From Candidatus Latescibacterota bacterium (GTDB taxonomy: Bacteria > Latescibacterota > UBA2968 > GCA-2709665): DNA of 64,000 bases. The DNA is taken from assembly GCA_021295655.1 (NCBI GenBank), contig JAGWBX010000013.1:1-64000 (forward strand), read 5' to 3'. Positions 1-9,245 of the stretch are shown here, in pieces; positions within the stretch are counted from its first letter, which is position 1; every line of letters begins with the position of its first letter. Below the pieces are notes generated by a model. It was not told the origin of the DNA and searched no databases. It was given only the letters and a program-made list of their open reading frames with translations. A program made the position numbers and the translations under genes.

Positions 1-10
1 CCTCCTCAAG
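1..10 (-). promoter_or_regulatory. Probable ribosome-binding site of a gene left of the window
   Basis: The first bases read CTTGAGGAGG on the minus strand, a strong Shine-Dalgarno sequence. A minus-strand gene therefore probably starts just outside the left edge. The rest of the stretch up to base 153 shows no gene; an isolated TTGACA at 42-47 has no good -10 box after it. Confidence 0.4.
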
Positions 11-153
11 CGAGTGAGTTTCACTTTGTTTTTCATCCGGTTTGACAGATATTGCCCGGCGATGGTTCCCGTACTCCGGTAGCCGACGCCGGCAGACGGG
101 ATGAACCAGATGGCGGTCGATTACCGTAAACTTGATTACTGAAAGGACGATAC

Positions 154-732
154 ATGCGCCTGTTCGACGGGGAAACCCTCAACGGCTGGGCGGCCACCGG
201 CAGTCCGGACGGCTGGAAGGTAGATCAAGGTTGTATCTTCTGCGCCGGGGAGAATGGGAAATACCTGTATTATACGAAGGACCGGTTCAGGGATTTCGAA
301 TTGTCGCTCGAGTTCAGACACCCGCCTGGGGCCAACAGCGGCGTATTCTTCCGATGGACCGATCTGGACGACCCCGTGCAGACCGGCATCGAAATCCAGA
401 TCCTGGACACGTACGGCCGGAAACCCGCAACCGTCAAGTGCTGCGGCGCAGTCTATGACGTTCAGGCCCCCACGCACAACGCCTGCAAACCCGCGGGCGA
501 ATGGAACGCCATGGCCGTTTACGCCGTAAACAACGCCATCCGGGTTGATCTGAACGGTGAGCGAATCACCGAAATGGACCTGAGCCGCTGGACCACCCCG
601 GGCCGGAACCCGGACGGCACGCCCAACAAGTTCAACCGCGCGTATTGCGAAATGACCGAAACCGGGTACATCGGCCTGCAGGACCACAACAGCAGGATCT
701 GGTTCCGCAACCTCGAAATCGAAAAACGCTGA
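154..732 (+). CDS. DUF1080 (3-keto-disaccharide hydrolase-type) domain protein
   Basis: The 192-residue protein is one complete DUF1080 domain, a concanavalin-like beta-sandwich linked to 3-keto-glycoside hydrolysis or glycan binding. Visible family signatures are FDGETLNGW near the N-terminus, NSGVFFRW around residue 65, IEIQILD around 85, GAVYDVQAP around 105 and the closing GYIGLQDH...IWFRNLEI block. There is no signal peptide, unlike many relatives, so it may act in the cytoplasm; the start is supported by GAAAGGA seven bases upstream of the ATG. It stands alone and converges on an oxidoreductase gene. Activity on a particular sugar cannot be inferred. Confidence 0.9.
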   Translation: MRLFDGETLNGWAATGSPDGWKVDQGCIFCAGENGKYLYYTKDRFRDFELSLEFRHPPGANSGVFFRWTDLDDPVQTGIEIQILDTYGRKPATVKCCGAVYDVQAPTHNACKPAGEWNAMAVYAVNNAIRVDLNGERITEMDLSRWTTPGRNPDGTPNKFNRAYCEMTETGYIGLQDHNSRIWFRNLEIEKR

Positions 733-817
733 CGCACTCGAATACAAACCCCACCCGCTCGGGGGCAGGTGAGTTGTTGGTGAAGTCGGATTTCACGAGC
801 AGCCTGAACCCCAACCC

Positions 818-2080
818 CTACAACCCGTAGTGCGCGTTGATCGGTCTCTGGTATGCGTCCGCGTCGCCCCGCAGCATCTCGTCCAGCGAGACTTCCCTTC
901 CGAGCAGTCCCGACTCCAGAATCGCGTAGCTCAGGGCCAGGTCGATCGTCCCCTCATCCCCCGACATCCGTACCGGCGAACCGTCGCGGATCGCCAGCAG
1001 CCAGTCCAGGTTCTCCAGCGCGAATGGATCGGTGATCCCGCCGGGCATCGCTTCGTCCCGGTCCCGTTCCGCGGCCTCTCGCCGGAACCGGCGCAGGACG
1101 TCTTCCCCGTTTCCGTCCCCCGCGAAGATCTTCCCGTCCGACAACGCCCCCGTACTGCCGAATACGTTGGTTCCACCCGGAACCCCGATCTGCGTGCCCC
1201 TGGCGCTGCGGGCCACCGCGATGTGCCCGATCGCTCCGTTCGCAAGCCGGAAATTGGAAAAGAACGCGTCGTCCACCTGGTTCTCAACCTCGTCTGCAAC
1301 CCCGCGGTCGTCGTCCGACATCAGCACCCGGACCGGCTCCAGAATACGCCACAGGGCCTGCACCGAATGCACCGGTCCGCAGATCGTACGAACGCCATTG
1401 AAGAGATGTACGCCCAGATCGATCGACACCCCGCCCCCGGCGCCCAGCTTTGACTGCCTCCACGGCGTGCGTGCGGCAACCAGATCAGGCCGGTGGGACC
1501 GGAACCCGATCACGCCGCGGTAGACCATCTGCACGTCACCGATCAATCCCTCCGTGACGGCCCATCGGTTCGCACGCACCGCGGGCGTGAAATTCACGTT
1601 TTCCGCAACGCTCAACACCGTGTTCGTCTCCGAAGCCACCTCACACATCTGCTGGGCGGCCCTGACCGAAATCGCCATCGGCTTTTCGACCGTCACGTGC
1701 ATGCCGGCCCGCATGGCATCGATGGCGATGGTGTGATGCGTATCGTGTCCCGTCAGAATGCATACCGCGTCGACCGGTCCGCGTACCAGCATCTCGCGAT
1801 AATCCGTGTAAACCGCCGTTTCCTGACCGGGATGCAGGTCGCTGATGTACGCGTGCGGCGCGTTCAGCGGGTCACCCGGGGCCTCCACCGGCGCCGGTCT
1901 GGGACCCGGGCCTTCGCCACGCGTTCGAAAGCGGAGGGCGTCCTCACGTTTCCTTGCGCACAGCGCCGTCACCCGGAAGAGATCCCCGAACCCGGCTTCC
2001 TGCAACGTTCGGAACCCGCGCAGGTGTGCGTTCAGGATTCGCCCGCAGCCGATCACGCCAATCCGGATTACAGAAGACAT
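818..2080 (-). CDS. Gfo/Idh/MocA-family oxidoreductase
   Basis: A 420-residue NAD(P)-dependent dehydrogenase of the Gfo/Idh/MocA family, which oxidises sugars or cyclitols. The N-terminal Rossmann fold has the nucleotide motif GVIGCGR at residues 8-14, and the catalytic EKP motif is at 132-134, followed by the alpha/beta substrate domain. I chose the ATG at 2080 because GGAG lies about eight bases upstream; an in-frame ATG at 2092 has no such site. It is the last gene of a minus-strand run, 106 bases after the aldo/keto reductase. An insert between residues about 50 and 80, rich in Pro and Gly, is longer than usual. Substrate unknown. Confidence 0.9.
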   Translation of the reverse strand: MSSVIRIGVIGCGRILNAHLRGFRTLQEAGFGDLFRVTALCARKREDALRFRTRGEGPGPRPAPVEAPGDPLNAPHAYISDLHPGQETAVYTDYREMLVRGPVDAVCILTGHDTHHTIAIDAMRAGMHVTVEKPMAISVRAAQQMCEVASETNTVLSVAENVNFTPAVRANRWAVTEGLIGDVQMVYRGVIGFRSHRPDLVAARTPWRQSKLGAGGGVSIDLGVHLFNGVRTICGPVHSVQALWRILEPVRVLMSDDDRGVADEVENQVDDAFFSNFRLANGAIGHIAVARSARGTQIGVPGGTNVFGSTGALSDGKIFAGDGNGEDVLRRFRREAAERDRDEAMPGGITDPFALENLDWLLAIRDGSPVRMSGDEGTIDLALSYAILESGLLGREVSLDEMLRGDADAYQRPINAHYGL

Positions 2081-2186
2081 CAGGATCTCCATTATACGAT
2101 TGAAGTGGCAGACCTCACGCCAAACGCGGATCCGAGGGCATCATCCGCGTGCCGACGCACCGGTCACATGGCCCGGCAAGTCGCCA

Positions 2187-3167
2187 TCAGATCCAGCCCG
2201 GCGTACCGATGGTATCCGCGATCGGGATCGCCCGTTCAAGTTCCGCATCCGTCAACGATGGCATTTCTGCAGTGCCGGCGTTTTCATCCACCTGCCGGCG
2301 GTTTTTGGCGCCGGCAATCACGCAGGACACACCCGGGTGATCCAGCACGAAACGCAGGGCCGCCTGTGCCATGGTTCGCGTCCGGTTCTGCAGAAACAGC
2401 AACTGCGGCAGCCGCTTCAGTCCATCGACCGTCTCGGGTTTGTTGAACCGTTCGTACCGCACGTCGTTTTCCGGGATCGTCCGTGCTTCCGCTCCGAAAT
2501 ACTTGCCCGTCAGTTGCCCCTTTGCCAGCGGCACGCGAATCAACGTACCGATATTCTCCGCCTTCGCCCAGTGCAGAAACCCATCCGCCGTGCGTTCGAG
2601 CAGATTATAACCCACCTGCAGCATATGGACAGACCCGAACGCCCGGAGCCTCTCCACGGCTTGCCTGTCATTGGTGGAAATGCCGTACCACCGCACCTTG
2701 CCGGCCTGCCTGAGCTTCGCCAGCGTGTCCATTATCGTTGGCATCGCCCACTCGTAAGGCACGGCGTGCAACTGGTAGACGTCTATGTGGTCCATCGCCA
2801 ACCGTTTGAGGCTGAGCTCACACGCCTCTGTAATTCGACGCCGCACCGCGGACACGTCCCGTGATTCAGGATCGATGCCCGCGTTCGGCTGGACCTTCGT
2901 GGCCACAATCCATTTGTCTTTCCGTCCTCGCAGCGCTTTGCCCGTGAGAACCTCGCTGTGCCCGTCGCCATAGCTTTCAGCGGAATCGATCAGATTGATG
3001 CCGAGTTCCTCGCAGCGATGAATCAGCGCAATCGACTCGGAGTCCCCGGTTCCGGTCCATCCGAACCGCGTACCGTCGGCCTGCCGCTGCATCCCCGAAA
3101 TGGGAAACGCGCCGAGGCCGATTTCCGAGACCGTCAGTCCGGTCTGTCCCAGCGTACGGTATTTCAT
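2187..3167 (-). CDS. Aldo/keto reductase
   Basis: A 326-residue NADPH-dependent aldo/keto reductase. The catalytic tetrad is visible: Asp61 and Tyr66 in LIDSAESYG, Lys91 in ATKV and His134 in YQLHAV. The start is the ATG at 3167: an AGGAGG lies eight bases upstream and the conserved N-terminus MKYRTLGQTGLTVSEIG begins there, so the longer open frame upstream is not coding. The start overlaps the stop of the preceding gene as ATGA, implying translational coupling. Many relatives act on sugar-derived aldehydes; with the Gfo/Idh gene downstream, a role in carbohydrate oxidation and reduction is plausible but inferred. Confidence 0.9.
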   Translation of the reverse strand: MKYRTLGQTGLTVSEIGLGAFPISGMQRQADGTRFGWTGTGDSESIALIHRCEELGINLIDSAESYGDGHSEVLTGKALRGRKDKWIVATKVQPNAGIDPESRDVSAVRRRITEACELSLKRLAMDHIDVYQLHAVPYEWAMPTIMDTLAKLRQAGKVRWYGISTNDRQAVERLRAFGSVHMLQVGYNLLERTADGFLHWAKAENIGTLIRVPLAKGQLTGKYFGAEARTIPENDVRYERFNKPETVDGLKRLPQLLFLQNRTRTMAQAALRFVLDHPGVSCVIAGAKNRRQVDENAGTAEMPSLTDAELERAIPIADTIGTPGWI

Positions 3168-4726
3168 CGCACATCCTCCTCCAGGACCGCCCTGGTTTCG
3201 ACTCCCGGCGGGAGGGAAACCTCCTGCCACGCCGCTCCCGGCCGCCGCCACGAGACGGCCTCCTCCGAGTCGCCACCGTTGCAGATCCGCACGTTTCCAG
3301 TTGACGGGCCGGGCGGGACGACCAGCGAGACCACCCGTTCGGGCAGACCGTACTCGCCTCCAGACCTGCGGAATTCCACCGCGGGCATCAACGCGCCCAG
3401 GCGTTCCGCGGCGCCAAGCAACAGGGGCCCGTAACACCCGGTCACGGCTCCCGAACCCCAGTTTCGACCGTGGCCCGCCGCCACGGAGCAGACCGCCCCG
3501 CCCATGTCCGCGTGCTCCCTTCCACCCCTCAACACACGTCGCGCCACTTTCAGCTTCCGCGCCGCCTGCTTCAATGCCCGCGATGCAAACGTCACGTCGC
3601 CGGTTATCTGGTAGGCAAGCGTCAACGCAGCCGTACACGGCTCGCGCGTCGGCGCGACGTGGTCCATGCCATCAGTCTGCACGCCCCAGTGCAGCATATC
3701 CGCCCGCTTCCCCACGCCGGGAAAGACCATCCGTGGAACCTCGGGCGCCATCAGCACGAGTTCGCCGGGTTCCTCGTCCGAAAGCCGCCGGACCATTTCC
3801 CGGATCCGGCCGTCCAGCGTATCGTCGCCAAAGGCGCAGCGGTAGAAGGACACGGCTGCGGCGCCGGGATCGCAATAGGGGTCGTGAAGCATGCCGACGA
3901 GAGGCTCGACAATCCGAAATCCCGCGTCGCGAAATACCTTCTCGCCGGACAGCAGAAACAGATCGCCCAGCGCGTGGACGGCGCCTGAGGCAAGCAGCAC
4001 CTCCACGCCCCTTGCCGGGCCGTCCGGCAGATGGTGGCTTGCGGCGCTCATCCGACGCTGCGATTCCGTATACTCGCATTCGCTCAGAGGCCGTCCGTCC
4101 GGCCCCCACATCACGGGTAGTTCCCCGTCAGCCGCGGCCACGATCATCTCCGCGCGGCGCCTTCCGTACCGCAACGCCCAGTCCAGGTACCGATCCTGTT
4201 TCAGCACGCGGTAAGCCGCCAGGGCAATGTGAATGAACCGGAAGTGCTCCGCCAGTTCCACCGCGTGCTCCGGATCCCGCCCCACGGTCCGTGTACCGAT
4301 GTGGTATCCGAAGAACCGGTTCCGGTCCCAGTCGAACCACGCCGGAATCCCCTTCTCCCAGTTCCCGATGTGTTCGGCCGCATCCGCAAGCAGTCTCGCA
4401 CCGACCCGGTCCTCCGGAAACAGACCCAGATAGCGCGGGAGAAAGAGCAGGAACGGCTCGGTGCCATGATGCGCCTCCGCCTCCGGCTCGTAGCCGTGCA
4501 GACATTCGCGCCGGACCCAACCCGCAAGCTGATCCCGGAGATACTCGAAATGCTCCACGACCGCCCGATCGCCCGTTGCAAGAAAGTGCGGGAACCAGGC
4601 CAGAGCGTAGTTGGCTTCGTCCTCGCCGCCGCCGTGTCTGCCCGGCGGATCCATGCGCCGGCTCTGCGCCAACCAGGCGTCCATCTCCTTCCGGAGAGCG
4701 GCATAGTATCGAAAACAGGCCTGCAT
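3164..4726 (-). CDS. Protein of unknown function, predicted alpha/alpha-toroid
   Basis: A 520-residue cytoplasmic protein I cannot place in a named family. It is rich in repeated amphipathic helices with Trp and His clusters (for example AEAHHGTEPFLLFLPRYLG and EKGIPAWFDWDRNRFFGYH), a pattern like the six-hairpin glycosidase or lyase toroids; the last 90 residues look like a small beta domain. No catalytic site can be assigned. It starts seven bases after the mgtE stop and ends in a four-base ATGA overlap with the aldo/keto reductase, so it belongs to that operon. No clear Shine-Dalgarno precedes it, consistent with coupling to the upstream gene. Confidence 0.8.
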   Translation of the reverse strand: MQACFRYYAALRKEMDAWLAQSRRMDPPGRHGGGEDEANYALAWFPHFLATGDRAVVEHFEYLRDQLAGWVRRECLHGYEPEAEAHHGTEPFLLFLPRYLGLFPEDRVGARLLADAAEHIGNWEKGIPAWFDWDRNRFFGYHIGTRTVGRDPEHAVELAEHFRFIHIALAAYRVLKQDRYLDWALRYGRRRAEMIVAAADGELPVMWGPDGRPLSECEYTESQRRMSAASHHLPDGPARGVEVLLASGAVHALGDLFLLSGEKVFRDAGFRIVEPLVGMLHDPYCDPGAAAVSFYRCAFGDDTLDGRIREMVRRLSDEEPGELVLMAPEVPRMVFPGVGKRADMLHWGVQTDGMDHVAPTREPCTAALTLAYQITGDVTFASRALKQAARKLKVARRVLRGGREHADMGGAVCSVAAGHGRNWGSGAVTGCYGPLLLGAAERLGALMPAVEFRRSGGEYGLPERVVSLVVPPGPSTGNVRICNGGDSEEAVSWRRPGAAWQEVSLPPGVETRAVLEEDVR

Positions 4727-4733
4727 ATGCGGT

Positions 4734-6125
4734 CTACAAGAGTGTCTGCAGGAGCAGCGTCGCCAACCCCAGGTAGATCAGGATGCCGGCTACGTCGTTT
4801 GCCGTCGTGATAAACGGACCTGAAGCGACGGCCGGGTCGATCCCGATTCGATCGAAGACAATGGGTGTAATCACACCGAGCAAGACGGAGAATCCGATGA
4901 CCAGAAACATCGCCGCGCCAACGCAGATCCCGACAAGCGCCTGCCCGAACCATAGCCAGGCGACCGCACTCGCGGCCAGCCCGCACGCCAGCCCGATCAA
5001 CGCGCCCGCGCCAACCTCCCGGAAGACCATTTTGAACATCAGACCCGAAGAAAGGCGGCCCGTTACCAGGCTCCTGACGGTCACCGTTGAAGCCTGCAGA
5101 CCGCTGTTTCCTCCGGTTGCCATGATCACCGGAATGAACGACGCCAGGGTAATGGCCCGTTCGAGCGTCACTTCAAACCGGTGAATGACCAGGCCGGCCA
5201 GGAAACTCCCCAGCAGGCACATCAGGAGCCATGGCAGTCGGGTGAACGCCACACGCACCACCGAAGGCCGCTCGATTTCGACGTCGCTGGTGCCCGCCAT
5301 CTTGTAGATGTCTTCTGTCGCTTCCTCAATGATCACATCCATCACGTCGTCGACGGTAATCTGACCGATGACGCGCCCGCCGCGGTCCACCACGGGCATG
5401 GCCACGAGATCGTACCTCGCAAAGAACCGAGCAATGTCCTCCTGGTCGGTCTCAGGCGTCACGCTGATCACGTCCGTATCCATCAACCGGCCCATCGCGG
5501 CGGCGGGCGGCGCGGTGACCAGCAGATGCAGCGGCACAACGCCCTGCAACTTTCCTTCGGCATTCACCACGTACAAATTCAGGATCTCCGCCGACGCGGC
5601 TTCCCGACGCAACGTTTCGATCACTTCGAGGGCCGTGGACGAGACGTCAGCAAGGACCAGCCGCGGCGTCATCAAGCCGCCCCCCGAGTCCTCGTCGTGG
5701 GCCATCAAAGCCTGAACTTCCCGAGCCTCCTCCGACGCCATCAAACCCAGGACCTCTCCCGCGTCCTCCTCCTCCAGATCGGACAGCACGTCGGCCGCGT
5801 CATCCGGCGCCATCTCCTCAACCAGCCCGGACAGGGTCTCCGGTTTCAGGTCTTCGGCGATGGCGCGGGTGGTGAAGACGTCCGATTCGGCCAACACCTC
5901 AACCCCCAGGCCGTCCTGAAGCAGACCGAACACGATTTCCCGCGTACCGTCGTCCAGCCTGCGGATGAGGTCTGCCACGTCAGCCGCACGCTGCGCGTTC
6001 AATACGCGGGCAAGGGCTTTCCGGTCGTCAAGCGCGAGGAGTTCGGTTGTGAGTTCCAACAGCGCATCGATACGCGCCGCTGTCCCCCCGCCCGATGATT
6101 CGAATGTTCCGTAATCGTCCGCCAC
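4734..6125 (-). CDS. mgtE: MgtE-family magnesium transporter
   Basis: A 463-residue Mg2+ channel/transporter of the inner membrane. Domains in order: the superhelical MgtE N domain (about residues 20-135), a tandem CBS pair (about 140-265) that senses Mg2+, and the five-helix pore domain (about 285-463) with the conserved VIMATGGNSGLQASTV segment and the acidic TANDVAG motif near the end. The length is normal. The start is a GTG at 6125 with GAGGAC upstream; the next methionine would cut into the N domain. It lies 11 bases after the aminotransferase and appears co-transcribed, although its function is unrelated to its neighbours. Confidence 0.93.
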   Translation of the reverse strand: MADDYGTFESSGGGTAARIDALLELTTELLALDDRKALARVLNAQRAADVADLIRRLDDGTREIVFGLLQDGLGVEVLAESDVFTTRAIAEDLKPETLSGLVEEMAPDDAADVLSDLEEEDAGEVLGLMASEEAREVQALMAHDEDSGGGLMTPRLVLADVSSTALEVIETLRREAASAEILNLYVVNAEGKLQGVVPLHLLVTAPPAAAMGRLMDTDVISVTPETDQEDIARFFARYDLVAMPVVDRGGRVIGQITVDDVMDVIIEEATEDIYKMAGTSDVEIERPSVVRVAFTRLPWLLMCLLGSFLAGLVIHRFEVTLERAITLASFIPVIMATGGNSGLQASTVTVRSLVTGRLSSGLMFKMVFREVGAGALIGLACGLAASAVAWLWFGQALVGICVGAAMFLVIGFSVLLGVITPIVFDRIGIDPAVASGPFITTANDVAGILIYLGLATLLLQTLL

Positions 6126-6136
6126 AACGTCCTCTG

Positions 6137-7504
6137 TCAGGAGATCCGCTTCAGACCCATTTCGAACGCCGATACAATCCGATCCGCTTCCTTTCGCGTC
6201 AAAATCAAGGGCGGCGCCAGGAAGAAAATACTCTCGGGGCCGTGCGTCACGTGGCTCATGCGTCCCACGATTACGCCCTGATCAACGATGCCGGCCTGTA
6301 CCGCCGCGACCCGAGACGAGTCCAGCATATCGCCGTTCTGAGCCGCAAGTTCGACGGCGATCATCAGGCCCTTGCCCCGCACTTCGCCGATAAACGGAGA
6401 ATCCAGTTGTTCCAATGCATCCAGAAGGTATGCGCCAACTTCCGCGGAATTCTCCCAGAGTCGTTCGGCCGTCAGAATGTCCAGATTCGCCAGGGCCGCC
6501 GTACAGCAGACCGGATGCCCGCCATAGGTGGCCACCGAGGAGAATTCCCGGTGCTCACCGGGTTCCCCCTTGAAGGTTTCGAACACCTCCGGCGTCACCG
6601 CACACGCACCGAGAGGCAGATAACCGCTGGACACGCCCTTCGCCATGGTCATCATGTCCGGGACCACACCCCAGTGCTCGGCGGCAAACAGCTTGCCTGT
6701 CCGGCCGAAGCCCGTTATCACTTCGTCGAGGATCAGCAGCACGCCGTATTGGTCACAGATTTCGCGAAGGCGCGGCAGGTACCCGTCCGGCGGGATGATC
6801 ACGCCGCCGCCGCCGATGATCGGCTCGGCGATGACCGCCGCAACCGTTGTCGGGTCCTCCTGTACAATAACTTCTTCGACCTCGTTCGCACACGCCACGC
6901 CGCCGTCGGGATAGGTCAGTTTAGACCCAAAGCGAAAAGACCACGGCGGATTCACATGAATAAAGCCCGGCATCAGGGGTTCGAACCCGGCCCGCCTGGC
7001 AACCTGTCCCGTCGCGGACATGGCGCCAAAGGTGAACCCGTGATACCCCCGGTATCTCGCAATCACCTTGAACCGGTTCTCGCCCGGGTATTTCTGCCGG
7101 CCATACTGCCTGGCAATCTTCAGCGCGGTCTCGTTCGCTTCCGATCCGCTGTTCGAAAAAAAGAGATGGTTCAGATCCCCGGGCAGAAGATCAGCCAGCC
7201 TGGATGCGAGCTTCGCGGCGGGAAGATTTACGTGCAGATGCGGATAGTACGAAAGCTGCAGCATCTGTTCGTACACGGCTTCCGCGATCTCCCGGCGGCC
7301 GTATCCGACGTTGACGTTCCACAGCCCCGCGTAAGCATCCAGGAACTCCCGGCCCTCCGCGTCCACGACCGTGGTTCCCTTTGCCTTGTGGATCACCATC
7401 AGATCGCGGTGCTCCAGCGACCGGTGCTGTAACATCGGATGCCACACGTGCGCGCGGTCCTGCGCCCGAATCTCACGAGCATCCAGTTGACGTTTGTCCT
7501 CCAT
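6137..7504 (-). CDS. Class III aminotransferase (taurine or omega-amino-acid:pyruvate type)
   Basis: A 455-residue PLP-dependent aminotransferase of the ornithine/omega-amino-acid class. Visible landmarks are the GSEANE motif around 120-125, LILDEVITGFGRTG at 257-270 with the PLP-ring Asp260, and the Schiff-base Lys289 in MAKGV. The N-terminal block around HVWHPMLQH resembles taurine:pyruvate and beta-alanine:pyruvate enzymes, but the substrate cannot be fixed from sequence. The start at 7504 has GGGAG six bases upstream. It is the first gene of the minus-strand run that continues through mgtE. Confidence 0.9.
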   Translation of the reverse strand: MEDKRQLDAREIRAQDRAHVWHPMLQHRSLEHRDLMVIHKAKGTTVVDAEGREFLDAYAGLWNVNVGYGRREIAEAVYEQMLQLSYYPHLHVNLPAAKLASRLADLLPGDLNHLFFSNSGSEANETALKIARQYGRQKYPGENRFKVIARYRGYHGFTFGAMSATGQVARRAGFEPLMPGFIHVNPPWSFRFGSKLTYPDGGVACANEVEEVIVQEDPTTVAAVIAEPIIGGGGVIIPPDGYLPRLREICDQYGVLLILDEVITGFGRTGKLFAAEHWGVVPDMMTMAKGVSSGYLPLGACAVTPEVFETFKGEPGEHREFSSVATYGGHPVCCTAALANLDILTAERLWENSAEVGAYLLDALEQLDSPFIGEVRGKGLMIAVELAAQNGDMLDSSRVAAVQAGIVDQGVIVGRMSHVTHGPESIFFLAPPLILTRKEADRIVSAFEMGLKRIS

Positions 7505-7537
7505 CGAATTCTCCCGTTCAAAACCACGTTATTCGCC

Positions 7538-7566
7538 TTGACTCCCGAGGGTCTGGGATCTACTTT
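7538..7566 (+). promoter_or_regulatory. Sigma-70-type promoter
   Basis: TTGACT (7538-7543) and TACTTT (7561-7566) are separated by exactly 17 bases. The same TTGACN-N17-TACTTT arrangement recurs at 19954 and 62916. It would drive the flavoprotein gene at 7778 through a leader of about 205 bases that contains nothing I recognise. Confidence 0.6.
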
Positions 7567-7777
7567 GTAGCCGCTCCTTCAAGAGCAACATCATACGGTT
7601 TTCAATGGCTGAAGTCAAGGTCAACGCCCAAGTTCACGTCCGCCCCTTCCACGCCTCGGATCGATCGCTTCCCCTGAATTTACGCACCGCCGGGGGCCCG
7701 CCTGATCTCCTCATGCGGGTGTATGACAATCGAATCTCACTGCGCATGGCGGACCCTCCGAGGTTACGGGAAATTCC

Positions 7778-9082
7778 ATGGCCGCACCCGAACACCATAC
7801 CGTTATCATCGTGGGCGGTGGCCCGGCGGGTCTTCCACTTGCCGTCGTCCTCGGCGGGTGGCACCCGTATTATCGCGGCGGCGACCTTTTCAGTAGTCGA
7901 TACGAGCAGGTCGACCGCTACCTTCGCAGCAAAAACGGCACGCTGCTGGGCCTCGACTTCAGAGCCGTAACGAACGCCGGCATCCGTCCGGCGGACCTGT
8001 TTCGCATTCTGCACCATCCGGGGCAGAAGTTCCGCGGTGAGGGTGAAATCGCGCTGGATTTCCGCAGACGCCAACCCGTCGACGTATTGCTGATCACACG
8101 GGAAGAGGTTGGCGGCGTGTGGAACAGCGTTCCGGAAAACATGCTTACGCTGTCACCGGGGCAATGGATGGAATTCGCCTTTCATCCGCTCGACCGGCAT
8201 TGCCGCGAACAACGAATCGATCTTGACGTCAATGCACTGATTGCCAAAAGACACCTGATTGACTACTACCACGCCGTGCCGCGCCGCTTCGAAGTCGCCG
8301 ACCGCATACGCACACACGAAGAAGTGACCCGCATCCTGCCTCACGACGCCGGCTTTCTGCTCACGTCCCGCGTTGTCGGCACGGATATCACCCGCCGTTA
8401 CACGTGCAAGTACCTGGTCTATGCGGTGGGACAGCGTTGCATTCTGCGACAACTCAACGTGCCCGGCGAAAACCTTCCGTTCGTGACTTCAGGCTACGAT
8501 CAACCCGGGAGCTATCCCGGCGAACGCATACTTGTCGTGGGCGGAGGCCGGTCCGCCGACTGGGCGGCAACCGAACTGCACGACGCGGGCAGACAGGTCC
8601 ACTACGTCATGCGCCAGCCTTTCGATCGCCACTGGCGCCTCATATCGGACAGCCGATGGGGCCTCCCTTACTACGCGCGGATCGCCGAAATCATGGAAAG
8701 CCGGTCTCCACGCCTGCATACCCGCTATGAGACCCGTGTCGCGGGTTTTGAACAGGGAGCCTCCGCCGGGCTGGCCAACCTTTGCCGCAACGGCGAGCGG
8801 GAAACGCTGGAAGTCGACCACGCCCTCCTCGAAATCGGCGGCATCGCGGATTACTCCCTGTTCGATGGGTTTCCACCCCTTCGCCCGGTGGAAAAGTACG
8901 ACAATTACCGCTTCCAGGTCCACCAGTTGCCCACCCATCCGCACAACTATGAATCCGCCGCGGTGCCAGGCATGTACCCCGGCGGATACCTGGCCGAGGG
9001 TCTGGGTCTCGTCGTCATCGGCATGCACGGCACAACCTACGCGATCGCGGGAGACATTCTCCAGAAAGAAGGACGGCTGTAG
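7778..9082 (+). CDS. FAD/NAD(P)-binding oxidoreductase, OSGIN-like
   Basis: A 434-residue flavoprotein. The FAD-binding motif GGGPAG is at residues 13-18 and a second dinucleotide motif, ILVVGGGRSA, is at 251-260 for NAD(P)H, the two-Rossmann layout of flavin monooxygenases. The block NMLTLSPGQWMEF at 121-133 resembles the TLS-G-WMEL block of animal OSGIN proteins (oxidative-stress growth inhibitors), so I place it in that branch. It probably oxidises a small molecule in the cytoplasm; the substrate is unknown. The Shine-Dalgarno is weak. It stands alone between divergent and downstream operons. Confidence 0.85.
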   Translation: MAAPEHHTVIIVGGGPAGLPLAVVLGGWHPYYRGGDLFSSRYEQVDRYLRSKNGTLLGLDFRAVTNAGIRPADLFRILHHPGQKFRGEGEIALDFRRRQPVDVLLITREEVGGVWNSVPENMLTLSPGQWMEFAFHPLDRHCREQRIDLDVNALIAKRHLIDYYHAVPRRFEVADRIRTHEEVTRILPHDAGFLLTSRVVGTDITRRYTCKYLVYAVGQRCILRQLNVPGENLPFVTSGYDQPGSYPGERILVVGGGRSADWAATELHDAGRQVHYVMRQPFDRHWRLISDSRWGLPYYARIAEIMESRSPRLHTRYETRVAGFEQGASAGLANLCRNGERETLEVDHALLEIGGIADYSLFDGFPPLRPVEKYDNYRFQVHQLPTHPHNYESAAVPGMYPGGYLAEGLGLVVIGMHGTTYAIAGDILQKEGRL

Positions 9083-9157
9083 GGCTCCCATCAGTTCGGC
9101 ACGCCGATGCGGGGCATGAGTGAGGCCCCGTCATCCGGCAACCCCTGTAAAATTACC

Positions 9158-9186
9158 TTGGACATTTCACCGCACAGACCTTATTA
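9158..9186 (+). promoter_or_regulatory. Sigma-70-type promoter
   Basis: TTGGAC (9158-9163), a 17-base spacer and TTATTA (9181-9186) lie 60 bases before the dehydratase-like gene. The boxes are less perfect than elsewhere in the window. Confidence 0.45.
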
Positions 9187-9245
9187 AAGAAACCCGGGGA
9201 CCGGGCTAACGTCTATATCCATCTCCAATCGCCTGGAGTCGATTC

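Noticed and set aside
6974..6987. GGGTTCGAACCC, like the T-arm of a tRNA
   Set aside because: It lies inside the aminotransferase gene and no acceptor or anticodon arm can be built around it.
7605..7970. 121-codon frame upstream of and overlapping the flavoprotein gene
   Set aside because: It is out of frame with the well-supported FAD-binding protein and has no family pattern.
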